NCBI RefSeq assembly: GCF_003060965.1
Contig: NZ_QAII01000068.1
Location: forward strand, 1 to 45,477
Reading direction: 5' to 3'
DNA length: 45,477 nucleotides
Source of the DNA: Caulobacter sp. HMWF025
GTDB lineage: Bacteria > Pseudomonadota > Alphaproteobacteria > Caulobacterales > Caulobacteraceae
Positions within the stretch are counted from its first letter, which is position 1. Every line of letters starts with the position of its first letter. Below are positions 36,301 to 44,433 of the stretch, one piece after another. Position numbers and translations under genes: made by a program. The notes beneath the pieces were generated by a model that saw nothing but the letters and a program-made list of their open reading frames with translations, was not told the DNA's origin and searched no databases.

Positions 36301-37115
36301 CAGGCGGTCTCCATCGCGGCCTCGACCAGACGGTCGGCGCGGGTGAACACGGTATGGCCGTCAGCCCGGGCCAGGGCCACCAGGGTCAGGCCCGCCTCCT
36401 CGGCCTTGCGGATCGCCAGGTCGGTGGGGGCTGAGACCGCCACCAGGACCGGGCAACCGATGCGGACGGTCTTTTCGATCATCTCGAACGAGCAGCGGCT
36501 GGTCACCAGCACAAAGCCGCTGTCGACGTCGAGGCCGCTCGCGGCCATCGCCCCGGCCAGCTTGTCCAGGGCGTTGTGGCGGCCGACATCCTCGCGGGAC
36601 AGCAGGATGCGCCCCTCCCCATCGGCGAAGGCGGCCGCATGGGTGGCCCGGGTCAGCCGGCCGAGGGCCTGGGTCTCGCCGAGGGCGTCGAGGGCCCGCT
36701 GGATCGCCTGATGGGTCAGCGCCCGGCCCTCGCCGACGCGCGGCAGCGGCCGGACGGCGTCGGCCAGGCGCTGGACGCCGCACAGGCCGCAGCTGGACCG
36801 ACCCTCAAGGGTTCGCGGCCGGGCCTTGCGCGGCACCGCCGCCGGGGCCAGCCGCACGTCGGCCAGCAGGCCCAGTTCCGCCTCGGTGACCTCGACCGCC
36901 AGGATATCGGCCGCCCCGGCGATGGCCTCGGTCAGGGTAAAGCCTCGCGCCAGATCCTCGATATCGGCCGGCGTCGCCATCAATACCGTATGGGGCCGGC
37001 CGTTGAACGACAGCCCCACCGCGACCTCGTCGGGCACGGCGCGGTCAATGGACTGGCTCTCGGTATCGGCGCGCCACTGGACGGCGGCGCGGCGGGTGAC
37101 GGAAGGGCTGGGCAT
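36300..37115 (-). CDS. fdhD: Formate dehydrogenase accessory sulfurtransferase FdhD
   Basis: A 271-residue FdhD. It moves sulfur from a cysteine desulfurase to the molybdenum cofactor of formate-dehydrogenase-like enzymes. The essential pair is C109 and C112 in SSCGLCGVQ. VGRHNALDKLAGAM and VLVTSRCSFEMIEKTVRIGCPVL are family signatures. Its stop overlaps the start of the YdeP-type gene, so the enzyme and its maturation factor are made together. The upstream 570 nt is hairpin-rich and listed separately. Confidence 0.93.
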   Translation of the reverse strand: MPSPSVTRRAAVQWRADTESQSIDRAVPDEVAVGLSFNGRPHTVLMATPADIEDLARGFTLTEAIAGAADILAVEVTEAELGLLADVRLAPAAVPRKARPRTLEGRSSCGLCGVQRLADAVRPLPRVGEGRALTHQAIQRALDALGETQALGRLTRATHAAAFADGEGRILLSREDVGRHNALDKLAGAMAASGLDVDSGFVLVTSRCSFEMIEKTVRIGCPVLVAVSAPTDLAIRKAEEAGLTLVALARADGHTVFTRADRLVEAAMETA

Positions 37116-37685
37116 GATGTTGAGTCTAACGCGCCGCGCGACGCATCGTCACGACAAATGCGGGTTGCGCACGGCATCGCGTCCTCGCCGGTTTTGCGCC
37201 GGCGGGTGTGGGGAGGCGGCGGAGCGTCCGGGCCAGGCCCGGAGGAAGGGGTAGAGGGAACCGTTTCGGCCGGGGCCGGAGCGCTCCGCGTGACCGATTT
37301 TCCGGTGAGCCTTCGGGGCGCGGGGTTTTAACCCGCTCCCGACAGAGGCCCCCGACGGGCGGAAGGGCAGCGACCCTTCCGGACCGCGCGGGCGATTTCA
37401 GCCCGCGCCTGGAGTGCTCATCGGGACCCTCGCGGGTTTCTCGCCTTCGTCCCGGTTTTTCAGGGAGCCCGGTGGAGATCCTTTGCGAGCGGCGGTCATC
37501 CAAGACCTACCGACGAGCACGACCCGCTCGACCACTCCCGCCCCCCGTCAGGTCGCCAGCTGGACGGCCTCCCCAGGGACGGGACGAGGCGAAGTATGGG
37601 GCCGGTCCGGCGGGGGCGGACAGGTTTTCGACCGTCACGCTGGGTGCGGGGCTCAGGGCGTTGAATTGGCTGGGGCGGAGGGCAG
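37116..37685. other. Hairpin-rich intergenic region upstream of fdhD
   Basis: No credible gene. Open frames on both strands translate to Arg/Pro/Gly-rich sequence of the kind produced by chance in GC-rich DNA. On the plus strand there is a run of short hairpins: GCCGG/CCGGC (37187-37191/37199-37203), ACCG/CGGT (37293-37296/37303-37306), GCGGG/CCCGC (37320-37324/37332-37336), GGAAGGG/CCCTTCC (37361-37367/37374-37380) and GCGCGGGC/GCCCGCGC (37386-37393/37401-37408). Four of the five have T-rich loops (A-rich on the minus strand). It might be a structured RNA or leader of fdhD, or only GC-rich spacer; I recognise no known RNA family. Confidence 0.45.
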
Positions 37686-38621
37686 CTATCCCCGTGCGGG
37701 AGTGGGGATAGCCGGGTTCGCGTTGCAAAAGCGTGTGATCGCTGAGAAGACGCGGACCGGATCTTCAAGCTCGGGCGTGTGGCCCAGATCGTCAAAGGTC
37801 TCGCACACTGCATCCAGCCGCAGGCGCCGGATGGAATGCGCGTTGCCGGCGGGGTGCGAACGATCGGCAGCGCCCCAGATCGACAGCAGGGGCTGGTGCG
37901 GGCATGGCAGCTCAACGTCGGGGTCCATGTAGCACTGGTAGGCGCTGGCCAGAGACCATTGGGCACCGTGTCGGAATGACCGCTCGGCACACCGGCAAAG
38001 CTCGCCGATCATTTCCGGCCTGCCCACCGAAAGCGCGTACCAGGCCGGCATGCGCCTGGGGGCCATGCGACGCATCGCAATATGGCCCAGGACCGGCTTG
38101 GCCAGGATGCCCTTGGGGTCGCGCGCGTCTTTCCAGGCCTTGAATGCCGCGACATCGCCGGCCTGCAACAGGGTCAGGCGAGAGACGAGCTCGGGATAGC
38201 GTGCCGCTATGTCGAGAGCGGCATGGCCGGCGACACAGGAGAACGCGAGGATGGCCCCGGGCCCGGCGACGGCCCTCAGGAAGATCGCCAGGTCATCATG
38301 GGTTTCGTGAAAGCCGAAGCGATAGTCTTCTGCAGCGGCCGAGAAGCCCATCGCCGGAAGTTCAAAGGCAATCACCCGGAAACGCTGCGCAAAGGTCGTG
38401 ATCAGTGCGTCATAGACTTCCAGCGTCATCGGCGGATCGACGCTGAAGACGATCGTTTCGCCCTTGCCGGCTTCGCGATAGCGATACTGCACCTTGGGCG
38501 ACTGGAAGAAACTGACGCCTACCGAGGCGCTGGCCGGCCAGCCTTCACGATGCCGGCGCATGCGGTCGGCGGCTCCCGCCGTATCGAGGCGCGTGGCCAG
38601 ACGATTGAGGCTCCCGGTCAT
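37686..38621 (-). CDS. Alpha/beta hydrolase
   Basis: A 311-residue alpha/beta-hydrolase-fold protein. VQYRYREAGKGETIVFSVDPPM is the first strand region, VIAFELPAMGFS the strand before the lid. The nucleophile elbow reads AFSCVAG with Ser128; the usual Gly two places after Ser is Val. The acid is D253 (WGAADRSHP) and the base H281 (DDLGHTPELEDP). Substrate is unknown. I chose the ATG at 38621, which overlaps the stop of the DUF4267-like gene by 4 nt; in-frame sequence above it overlaps that gene. A hairpin (CTATCCCC/GGGGATAG) spans the stop codon but has no T tract. Confidence 0.82.
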   Translation of the reverse strand: MTGSLNRLATRLDTAGAADRMRRHREGWPASASVGVSFFQSPKVQYRYREAGKGETIVFSVDPPMTLEVYDALITTFAQRFRVIAFELPAMGFSAAAEDYRFGFHETHDDLAIFLRAVAGPGAILAFSCVAGHAALDIAARYPELVSRLTLLQAGDVAAFKAWKDARDPKGILAKPVLGHIAMRRMAPRRMPAWYALSVGRPEMIGELCRCAERSFRHGAQWSLASAYQCYMDPDVELPCPHQPLLSIWGAADRSHPAGNAHSIRRLRLDAVCETFDDLGHTPELEDPVRVFSAITRFCNANPAIPTPARG

Positions 38622-39043
38622 GCCGCACGCGGCGCATTGCGGCTGGCGATGAACAGCGCCACGCAGGTCAGGGCCAGATAGGCCTCGATCGCCAGGTGGC
38701 GCGCCACGATGGCGTGCGCGGCGCCGGTCTGGTGGGTCAGCCAGGCATCGCCGAGCGGCAGGATGAGCGCCGCGGCCGCGGTCCAGAACAGGGCTCGCAG
38801 ATCCCGCCGGACCAGGAAGATCGCCACCAGCGCCGCGACGAAAGCGGTGCGCAGGGCATAGACCTGCACCCAGGCCACAGCGTCGGCGCCACTGACCGGC
38901 ACGCCGTAGTAGGTGGCAAAGCCGGTTGGATCGGACAGGGCGCGTACCACATTCACCGCCTGCAGGAGCGCCAGCGGAACGGAGAGCCAGAAGCCGAAGG
39001 TCCGCAGGACGGGCTGGCTGGATGGGGTTGGGGTCAGGGTCAT
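38618..39043 (-). CDS. DUF4267-like small membrane protein
   Basis: A 141-residue protein with four predicted membrane helices: FGFWLSVPLALLQAVNVV, AWVQVYALRTAFVAALVAIFLV, ALFWTAAAALILPLGDAW and HLAIEAYLALTCVALFIA. The motif RALSDPTGFATYYGVPVSG before helix 2 and RRDLRALFWTAAA after it are like the DUF4267 family. The ATG at 39043 has AGAGGAG upstream. It is coupled to the downstream hydrolase by ATGA and is divergent from the LysR regulator, so is its likely target. Function unknown. Confidence 0.75.
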   Translation of the reverse strand: MTLTPTPSSQPVLRTFGFWLSVPLALLQAVNVVRALSDPTGFATYYGVPVSGADAVAWVQVYALRTAFVAALVAIFLVRRDLRALFWTAAAALILPLGDAWLTHQTGAAHAIVARHLAIEAYLALTCVALFIASRNAPRAA

Positions 39044-39093
39044 GATGTCTCCTCTGGACAGGGAGACTAGCGGGCCATCGACGGCCTGGACGC

Positions 39094-39133
39094 TTGAGTT
39101 TCTGTCCACATAGGTGAATAAACTTCACCTATG
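39094..39133 (+). promoter_or_regulatory. LysR promoter with operator over the start codon
   Basis: TTGAGT (39094-39099), 18-bp spacer, ATAAAC (39118-39123) places the start of transcription at about 39131, the A of the lysR-type ATG. A perfect 10-bp inverted repeat CATAGGTGAA-N5-TTCACCTATG (39109-39118 and 39124-39133) covers the -10 and the ATG. There is no ribosome-binding site. The mRNA is therefore probably leaderless and the operator probably autoregulatory; both are inference. Confidence 0.6.
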
Positions 39134-40051
39134 AAGCGCGACGCCCCCAGCTTTGCCGCCCTGCGCATCTTCGCCGTGGCGGCGCAGCGGCAGAGCTTTC
39201 GCGATGCGGGTCTGGAACTGGGCCTGACGCCCTCGGCGGTCAGCCACCAGGTGCGGGCCGTCGAAGCCTGGGTCGGTGCGCCCCTGTTTCTGCGCCAGGT
39301 CCGGCAGGTTCGGCTGACGCCGCTCGGCGAGACGCTGAGCGCGCGGTTGTCGCAGGCCTTCTTCGACATCGACACGGCACTCGGACAGGCCAAGCGGCAG
39401 TCCGACTCGACGGGGCTGCGGATCGCGGCCCTGCCCCTGTTCACCAATGCCTGGCTGGTGCCCCGTCTGGCGCGCTTTGAGGCGCTGCATCCGGACCTGT
39501 CCCTGTCGATCGACACCGAGGCGCGGGTCGTGGATCTCGAGAAGGGCGAAGCCGATGTCGCCATACGCAATGTGGCGGCCGTAACCCCGGGACTGTTCGG
39601 GCACAAGCTGCTGGACCTGCGAGCGACGCCCCTCTGCGTGCCGAAGGTGGCCGAGACCGTGCGCGCGCCGGAGGACCTGGCCCGGGCCACCCTGATCGAT
39701 CTGAGCGTCGGCCGGGCGGGCTGGCCCGAATGGTTTGCGGGGGTCGGGTGCCCAGGCCTGAAGCCGGCGCGCACCCTGACCTTTGACAATGTTCCCTCAG
39801 CAATTGACGCCGCAGCCCAGGGGCGCGGCGTGCTCCTGGGCCTATTGCCGCTGGTGCTCGATGCGCCCAACGCCAGCCAGCTGGTCGCGCCCCTGCAGCA
39901 TCCCCCGGTGGATGCGGGGGCCTATTTCGTCGTCTGCCGCAAGGCCGATCGCGCCGACGCCACCATCCAGGCCTTCATGCAATGGCTGATCCAGAACATG
40001 CAGGCCGATGTCGCCCGGCTGCGACGGCTGGAGCGCGAGCGGCTGCGGTGA
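39131..40051 (+). CDS. LysR-family transcriptional regulator (GcvA-like)
   Basis: A 306-residue LysR-type regulator. The winged helix-turn-helix spans about residues 7-65 (SFAALRIFAVAAQRQSFRDAGLELGLTPSAVSHQVRAVE, then PLFLRQVRQVRLTPLGE), typed like GcvA. The effector domain follows, with GLRIAALPLFTNAWLVPRLARFE, DLEKGEADVAIRN and GRGVLLGLLPLVLD. It is divergent from the DUF4267/hydrolase pair with an 87-nt gap, the classic LysR arrangement. Effector unknown. The start codon lies within an inverted repeat described separately. Confidence 0.9.
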   Translation: MKRDAPSFAALRIFAVAAQRQSFRDAGLELGLTPSAVSHQVRAVEAWVGAPLFLRQVRQVRLTPLGETLSARLSQAFFDIDTALGQAKRQSDSTGLRIAALPLFTNAWLVPRLARFEALHPDLSLSIDTEARVVDLEKGEADVAIRNVAAVTPGLFGHKLLDLRATPLCVPKVAETVRAPEDLARATLIDLSVGRAGWPEWFAGVGCPGLKPARTLTFDNVPSAIDAAAQGRGVLLGLLPLVLDAPNASQLVAPLQHPPVDAGAYFVVCRKADRADATIQAFMQWLIQNMQADVARLRRLERERLR

Positions 40052-40112
40052 GGGGGCGTCTTCCGGCGTCAGCCGGTGAGCCCTGGTCTGACCCCGCAGA
40101 ACAGATGAAACG

Positions 40113-40140
40113 TTGACCTGCGCCCCGTCCGCCGTCAAAC
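40113..40140 (+). promoter_or_regulatory. Promoter of rnpB
   Basis: TTGACC (40113-40118), 16-bp spacer, TCAAAC (40135-40140). The predicted start, about 40147-40149, matches the 5' end of the P1 stem of the RNase P RNA. Confidence 0.55.
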
Positions 40141-40148
40141 ACCGTCCC

Positions 40149-40532
40149 GGACCAGACGGTCGGGCGGTCGCGGTCCTCGCAAGAGGGTCGAGGAAAGTCC
40201 GGGCTCCACGGTGACAAGGCGGTGGGTAACGCCCACCGGGAGCGATCCCAGGGATAGCGCCACAGAAAGCAAACCTCCTCCCTACGGGGCGGGAAGGGTG
40301 AAAGGGTGGGGTAAGAGCCCACCGCGGACCTGGCGACAGGGACGGCATGGCAAGCCCCGCCTGGAGCAAGACCGAATAGGGACCCCGCGCCGGCCTCGCG
40401 TCGGATAGGCCGTCACTGGCTGAGAGGGTCCGGGTAGGTCGCGAGAACCGTCCAGCAATGGGCGGTCCAGAGGAATGATCGTCGCGCGCCGTAAGGCGTG
40501 GCACAGAACCCGGCTTATAGACCGTCTGGTCC
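40149..40532 (+). ncRNA. rnpB: RNase P RNA (bacterial type A)
   Basis: The catalytic RNA of RNase P, which matures tRNA 5' ends. The P1 stem is formed by GGACCAGACGGTC (40149-40161) and GACCGTCTGGTCC (40520-40532), a perfect 13-bp pairing that sets both ends. Conserved cores are present: GAGGAAAGTCCGGGCTCC near 40190 (CR I), ACAGAAAGCAAACC near 40263 and GAGGAATGATC near 40470, and the 3' ACAGAACCCGGCTTATAGA (CR V). The size, about 384 nt, is typical. It lies just upstream of mraZ, a common alphaproteobacterial arrangement. Confidence 0.97.
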
Positions 40533-40536
40533 GTCT

Positions 40537-40562
40537 CTCCCCGTCCTCATGGCGACGGGGAG
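40537..40562 (+). terminator. Hairpin following rnpB, possible terminator
   Basis: Perfect 9-bp stem CTCCCCGTC/GACGGGGAG (40537-40545 with 40554-40562), 8-nt loop, starting 4 nt after the mature rnpB end. No T tract follows, so it may be an RNA 3' structure or processing signal. Confidence 0.5.
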
Positions 40563-40739
40563 GGGACGGTTCCCCCAAATCCCCGTTCCTGAACGCCGAA
40601 CCCTTGGCCGGCCATGGGCTGGAGTCGCCCCAACACTTAACAGTTCTGTGTATGTTCTGTTGATCGTTTGTGCATTCAAGTCACGAACCGGTGCGACATC
40701 TTTGTTTTCACGGCAAAATGGCCTTCGGTGTCATTGTCT

Positions 40740-40763
40740 CCCAATTCATCCCATGTTAACCCA
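40740..40763 (+). promoter_or_regulatory. Probable MraZ operator upstream of mraZ
   Basis: Three CCCA copies (TGGG on the minus strand) start at 40740, 40750 and 40760, an exact 10-bp period. MraZ is known in other bacteria to bind TGGG-type repeats separated by short spacers upstream of its own gene. A weak promoter-like pair (TTGTCT 40734-40739, GTTAACCC 40755-40762) overlaps them. It lies about 60 nt upstream of the mraZ GTG. Confidence 0.65.
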
Positions 40764-40821
40764 GTTTCGTCGCCGGAGCGTGGAATTGGCCGCCCGGTGA
40801 CGGTCTCAAGGGGTAGGCGGG

Positions 40822-41289
40822 GTGTTTCTCTCGACGTTCGAGAAGCAGGTGGACAGCAAGCGGCGCATCGTTGTGCCGCAGGACTTCCGCGCGGCGATCT
40901 CGGGCCCCTTTGACGGCGTGTTCTGCTTTCCCTCAATCGAGTCCGACTGCCTCGAAGGCGGCGGCAAGGCCCTGTTCGACCGTTATCTGGGCGTGATCGA
41001 GGAGCTGGAGTTCGGCGATCCGGTGCGCACGGCGCTGGAGACCAGCGTGCTGGGCGGCATGGCCAGGCTGTCATTTGATACAGCTGGTCGCATTACCCTG
41101 CCCGATCACCTGTGCGACATGTTCGGCCTGAGTGATTGGGTGACTGTCGTCGGTATGGGTGAGCGTTTTCAGATCTGGTCGCGGGAGGCTTTCCAGGCCC
41201 ACCGCGCCGCCCAGCGTGACGTGGCCCGGGAAGGGCTGGCGGCCATGCGGGTTTCGCAACGGGCCGCGCGGCTGGCGGGTGGGGCATGA
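40822..41289 (+). CDS. mraZ: Transcriptional regulator MraZ
   Basis: A 155-residue MraZ, first gene of the division and cell wall cluster, a DNA-binding protein that represses the cluster in E. coli. Two SpoVT/AbrB-type halves are visible: [21 protein letters not shown] near the N-terminus and [23 protein letters not shown] in the second half. The start is GTG at 40822 with AAGGGG upstream. ATGA overlaps rsmH by 4 nt. A probable operator is present upstream. Confidence 0.95.
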   Translation: MFLSTFEKQVDSKRRIVVPQDFRAAISGPFDGVFCFPSIESDCLEGGGKALFDRYLGVIEELEFGDPVRTALETSVLGGMARLSFDTAGRITLPDHLCDMFGLSDWVTVVGMGERFQIWSREAFQAHRAAQRDVAREGLAAMRVSQRAARLAGGA

Positions 41290-42221
41290 GCGAGGCCGCC
41301 CACATTTCCGTCCTGCTGGCCGAGGTGGTCGAGGCCCTGGCCCCCAGGCCGGGCGAGACGATGATCGACGGCACCTTCGGGGCGGGCGGCTATACCCGCG
41401 CCATCCTGGCGACCGGAGCCTCGGTGGTCGGCTTCGACCGCGATCCGACCGTGCGCCGCTTTGCCGAGGACCTGCCGGCCGACCGCTTCCGCCTGATCCA
41501 GGACCGCTTCTCGCAGATGGCCGAGCACTTCGCGCCGCAGTCGGTGGACGGCGTGGTGCTGGATATCGGCGTCTCGTCCATGCAGCTGGACGAGGCCGAG
41601 CGCGGCTTTTCGTTCATGCGCGACGGTCCGCTGGACATGCGGATGAGCGACACCGGGCCGACCGCCGCCGACCTGGTCAATGAGCTGGACCACACCGAGC
41701 TGGCCCGGATTCTTTATGTCTATGGCGAGGAGCATGCCTCGCGCCGCATCGCCAGCTTCATCGTGCGGCGTCGCGAGGAGCGGCCGTTCGAACGCACGCT
41801 GGATCTGGCCCATGTCATCGAGCGCGCCCTGGGTGGCCGCAAGGGGGCCAAGGTGCATCCGGCCACCCGCTCGTTCCAGGGCCTGCGCATCGCGGTCAAT
41901 GAAGAGCTGGCCGAACTGGAGGCCGGGCTCGCCGCCGCCGAGCGGATCCTCAAGCCGGGCGGGCGCCTGGCGGTGGTGACCTTCCACTCGCTGGAGGACC
42001 GCATCGTCAAAACCTATCTGGCCGAGCGGGCCGGACGCACCCCGGGCGGCTCGCGCCACCTGCCGCAGGCGCCGGCCGGCGCGCCGTCCAGCTATGAGCT
42101 GATCGCCAACAAGGCCATCGCGCCGGGCGAGGCCGAACTGGCGGTCAATCCGCGGGCCCGCTCGTCGAAACTGCGCGCCGCCATCCGGACGACGGCCCCG
42201 GTCTGGGGGGCACCAGCATGA
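41286..42221 (+). CDS. rsmH: 16S rRNA (cytosine-N4) methyltransferase
   Basis: A 311-residue RsmH (MraW), which N4-methylates C1402 of 16S rRNA. It begins with [13 protein letters not shown]; the SAM-binding motif [13 protein letters not shown] is at residues 28-40. [31 protein letters not shown] and the C-terminal [14 protein letters not shown] are diagnostic. It overlaps both mraZ and ftsL by 4 nt. Confidence 0.97.
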   Translation: MSEAAHISVLLAEVVEALAPRPGETMIDGTFGAGGYTRAILATGASVVGFDRDPTVRRFAEDLPADRFRLIQDRFSQMAEHFAPQSVDGVVLDIGVSSMQLDEAERGFSFMRDGPLDMRMSDTGPTAADLVNELDHTELARILYVYGEEHASRRIASFIVRRREERPFERTLDLAHVIERALGGRKGAKVHPATRSFQGLRIAVNEELAELEAGLAAAERILKPGGRLAVVTFHSLEDRIVKTYLAERAGRTPGGSRHLPQAPAGAPSSYELIANKAIAPGEAELAVNPRARSSKLRAAIRTTAPVWGAPA

Positions 42222-42661
42222 GCCTGTCGGACCTGTTCAACAAGCGGATTCGCGGCTTCCGGGTGGTTGAGGTCGTCGGTGGCGGGGTTCTGCTGACCCT
42301 GGTGACCGGCGTCTATCTGGCCAAGACCGTCGCCGGGCGCGAGCGTAACGAGATCGCCGGCATCGAACGCGAGATTGAAGACGAAAAGGCCCAGAAGCGC
42401 CTCCTGCTGGCCGAGGTGGCCCATCTGGAGCAGCCGCGCCGGATCGAGTCCCTGGCCCTGGCGGTCGGTCTGGTGCCGATCCCGGCCGAGCGTGAGATCA
42501 CCGAGGACATGCTGGTGGACGTGGCCCGCCACCAGATCCAGCCCAAGCCGGTCGCCCAGGCCACCGATGTCGCGCCGGGGGCCCTGGCCACTGACGCGCC
42601 CGAGGCTGTCCCCGAGGACGCCGTACCGGCTGCGCCCGCCGTGCCGGGGGCGGCGCGATGA
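42218..42661 (+). CDS. ftsL: Cell division protein FtsL
   Basis: A 147-residue bitopic membrane protein in the FtsL position. It has a short cytoplasmic part, one membrane helix ([21 protein letters not shown]) and a coiled coil ([36 protein letters not shown]) ending in the conserved AVGL. The last 60 residues are a Pro/Ala-rich periplasmic tail. FtsL acts with FtsB and FtsQ to activate FtsWI. Overlaps of 4 nt join it to rsmH and ftsI. The name rests on position plus topology, as FtsL sequence is poorly conserved. Confidence 0.88.
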   Translation: MSLSDLFNKRIRGFRVVEVVGGGVLLTLVTGVYLAKTVAGRERNEIAGIEREIEDEKAQKRLLLAEVAHLEQPRRIESLALAVGLVPIPAEREITEDMLVDVARHQIQPKPVAQATDVAPGALATDAPEAVPEDAVPAAPAVPGAAR

Positions 42662-44433
42662 GCCTGGCCAATCTCGGCCCGAACGGCTTCCAGCCGGGCG
42701 CCTGGCGCTGGCTGATCGAGCGGGTCTGGCGGCTGGAGCACGCCTTCGAGCGCTCGCGGGCGGCGGCCAAGCCGGAGGACGATACCCGGATCCGGATCTT
42801 CGTGATCATGGCCGTGTTCGGCGTCTGCTTCCTGGGTCTGGCGATCGGGGCCGGCCATTCGGCCCTGTTCTCTGACGCCGGGCAGGGCAACGGCTACCTG
42901 GCCTCGACCGAAGGCGCACGCGGCGATCTGGTGGATCGTGACGGCCGCCTGCTGGCCGTCGATCTCACCCACTACGCCCTTTATGTCGATCCCCGCGAAG
43001 TCTGGGACAAGGCCGAGACCCGGCGGGTTCTGGGCCGGGCCCTGCCCGAGGTGCCGGCCAAGCGTCTCGACAAGGTGGTGTTCGGCGACAAGCGGACCTT
43101 TCTGCTGGACGGCCTGACGCCGGAGCAGCGCGACGCGATCTTTGATCTGGGCCTGCCGGGGGTTTCGTTCGAAGCCCAGGGGCGGCGGATGTATCCCCTC
43201 GGCGCGACGGCTGCTCACCTGGTCGGCTTTGTCGACAGCGGTGGCAAGGGTCTGGCCGGGGCCGAGTGGGCCCTCGACAAGCCGATCCGCAGCGCCGCCG
43301 GCATTCCCGGTGGCCGGGCCGGGACGCCGACGACCTTGTCCATCGATGTCCGTATCCAGGCCGCGCTCGAGGACGAGCTGCGCAAGGCGGCGATCGAGTT
43401 CCAGCCCCGGGGTGCCGTGGGGGTGGTGACCAATGTCCATACCGGCGAGATCCTCGGCATGGCCAGCTATCCCGATTTCGATCCCAACAAGGCCGGAACC
43501 GCCACCGACGACCAGAAGCTGAACCGCGCGGCCGCCTCGGTCTTTGAGATGGGCTCGACCTTCAAGGCCTTCACGGTCGCCATCGGGCTCGACACCGGGG
43601 TGGCGACGCCCAACTCGACCTTCGATGCCCGCGAGCCCTACAAGCTCGGCTACCGGACCATTCATGACTATCACGCGGCCAAGGCGATCCTGAACCTCGT
43701 CCAGGTCTTCCAGCACTCGTCGAACATCGGCACCGCCAAGCTGGCCGAGGCGGTCGGGGTCAAGCGGCTCAGCCAGTATTTCGGCGCCCTGGGCCTGACC
43801 CGGCCCGCCGAGGTGGAGCTGCGCGAGTCCGCCCGTCCCCTGACACCCAAGGTCTGGAACGAGGATGCCGTGGCCTCGACCTCGTTCGGGCACGGGATGA
43901 ACGTCTCGCCGCTGGCCCTGTCCGAGGCGATGGGAGCGCTGCTGAACGGCGGCACCCGGCCGCCCCTGACCATCCTCAAGCGCCCGGACGGCGTGCGGCC
44001 CGAAGGACCGCGCGTGCTGACCGAGGAAACCTCGCGCGAGATGCTGAAGATCATGCGGGCCAATGTCGCCGATCCGATCGGCAGCGGCGGCAAGGCCGAT
44101 GTTCCGGGCTATTCCGTCGGGGGCAAGACCGGCACCGGCGAGAAGTACGACCCCGCAATCCGGGGCTACAACCACCAGCGGCAGGTCTCGTCCTTCGCGG
44201 CGGTGTTCCCGACCGACGGCCCGATCGAGGCCGACCGCTACTTCGTCCTGATCCTGCTGGATGAGCCCAAGGGCAATGCCCGGACCTTCGGGTTTTCCAC
44301 CGGCGGATGGGTGGCCGCGCCGGCGGCCGGCCACGTGATCGCCCGTATCGCGCCCTTCCTGGGCGTCCAACGCAAGACCGATGCCGTCGTGCTGGCCAGC
44401 CAGCCGAAGGCCGCCCCCGGAGCGGGACTATGA
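42658..44433 (+). CDS. ftsI: Division transpeptidase FtsI (PBP3)
   Basis: A 591-residue class B penicillin-binding protein that crosslinks septal peptidoglycan. A membrane helix lies at about residues 46-66 (IRIFVIMAVFGVCFLGLAIG). The pedestal domain follows (GARGDLVDRDGRLLAVDL). The transpeptidase motifs are S300-TFK, S354-S-N and KTGTGEKYDP at 490. FGHGMNVSPLALSEAMGALLNGG is the usual block between them. Overlaps of 4 nt link it to ftsL and murE. Confidence 0.96.
   Translation: MSLANLGPNGFQPGAWRWLIERVWRLEHAFERSRAAAKPEDDTRIRIFVIMAVFGVCFLGLAIGAGHSALFSDAGQGNGYLASTEGARGDLVDRDGRLLAVDLTHYALYVDPREVWDKAETRRVLGRALPEVPAKRLDKVVFGDKRTFLLDGLTPEQRDAIFDLGLPGVSFEAQGRRMYPLGATAAHLVGFVDSGGKGLAGAEWALDKPIRSAAGIPGGRAGTPTTLSIDVRIQAALEDELRKAAIEFQPRGAVGVVTNVHTGEILGMASYPDFDPNKAGTATDDQKLNRAAASVFEMGSTFKAFTVAIGLDTGVATPNSTFDAREPYKLGYRTIHDYHAAKAILNLVQVFQHSSNIGTAKLAEAVGVKRLSQYFGALGLTRPAEVELRESARPLTPKVWNEDAVASTSFGHGMNVSPLALSEAMGALLNGGTRPPLTILKRPDGVRPEGPRVLTEETSREMLKIMRANVADPIGSGGKADVPGYSVGGKTGTGEKYDPAIRGYNHQRQVSSFAAVFPTDGPIEADRYFVLILLDEPKGNARTFGFSTGGWVAAPAAGHVIARIAPFLGVQRKTDAVVLASQPKAAPGAGL

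Noticed and set aside
37116-37685. tmRNA, 6S or SRP RNA in the hairpin-rich gap
   Set aside because: None of the conserved segments of these RNAs (tag peptide frame, SRP GGAA loop, 6S closing stem) could be found.
37126-37711. Overlapping 125- and 167-codon frames on opposite strands upstream of fdhD
   Set aside because: Both translations are Arg/Pro/Gly-rich and without ribosome-binding sites; the base pattern is hairpin-rich rather than coding.
37686-37711. Intrinsic terminator at the end of the alpha/beta hydrolase gene
   Set aside because: A good stem (CTATCCCC/GGGGATAG) is present but spans the stop codon and is not followed by T on the minus strand.
40636-40762. CtrA binding sites upstream of mraZ
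   Set aside because: Single TTAAC halves occur at about 40637 and 40756, but no second TTAA at 7-nt spacing is present.
42313-44370. 685-codon open frame on the minus strand
   Set aside because: Antisense to ftsL and ftsI, which have clear catalytic motifs; the translation is Gly/Asp/Arg-rich without domains.
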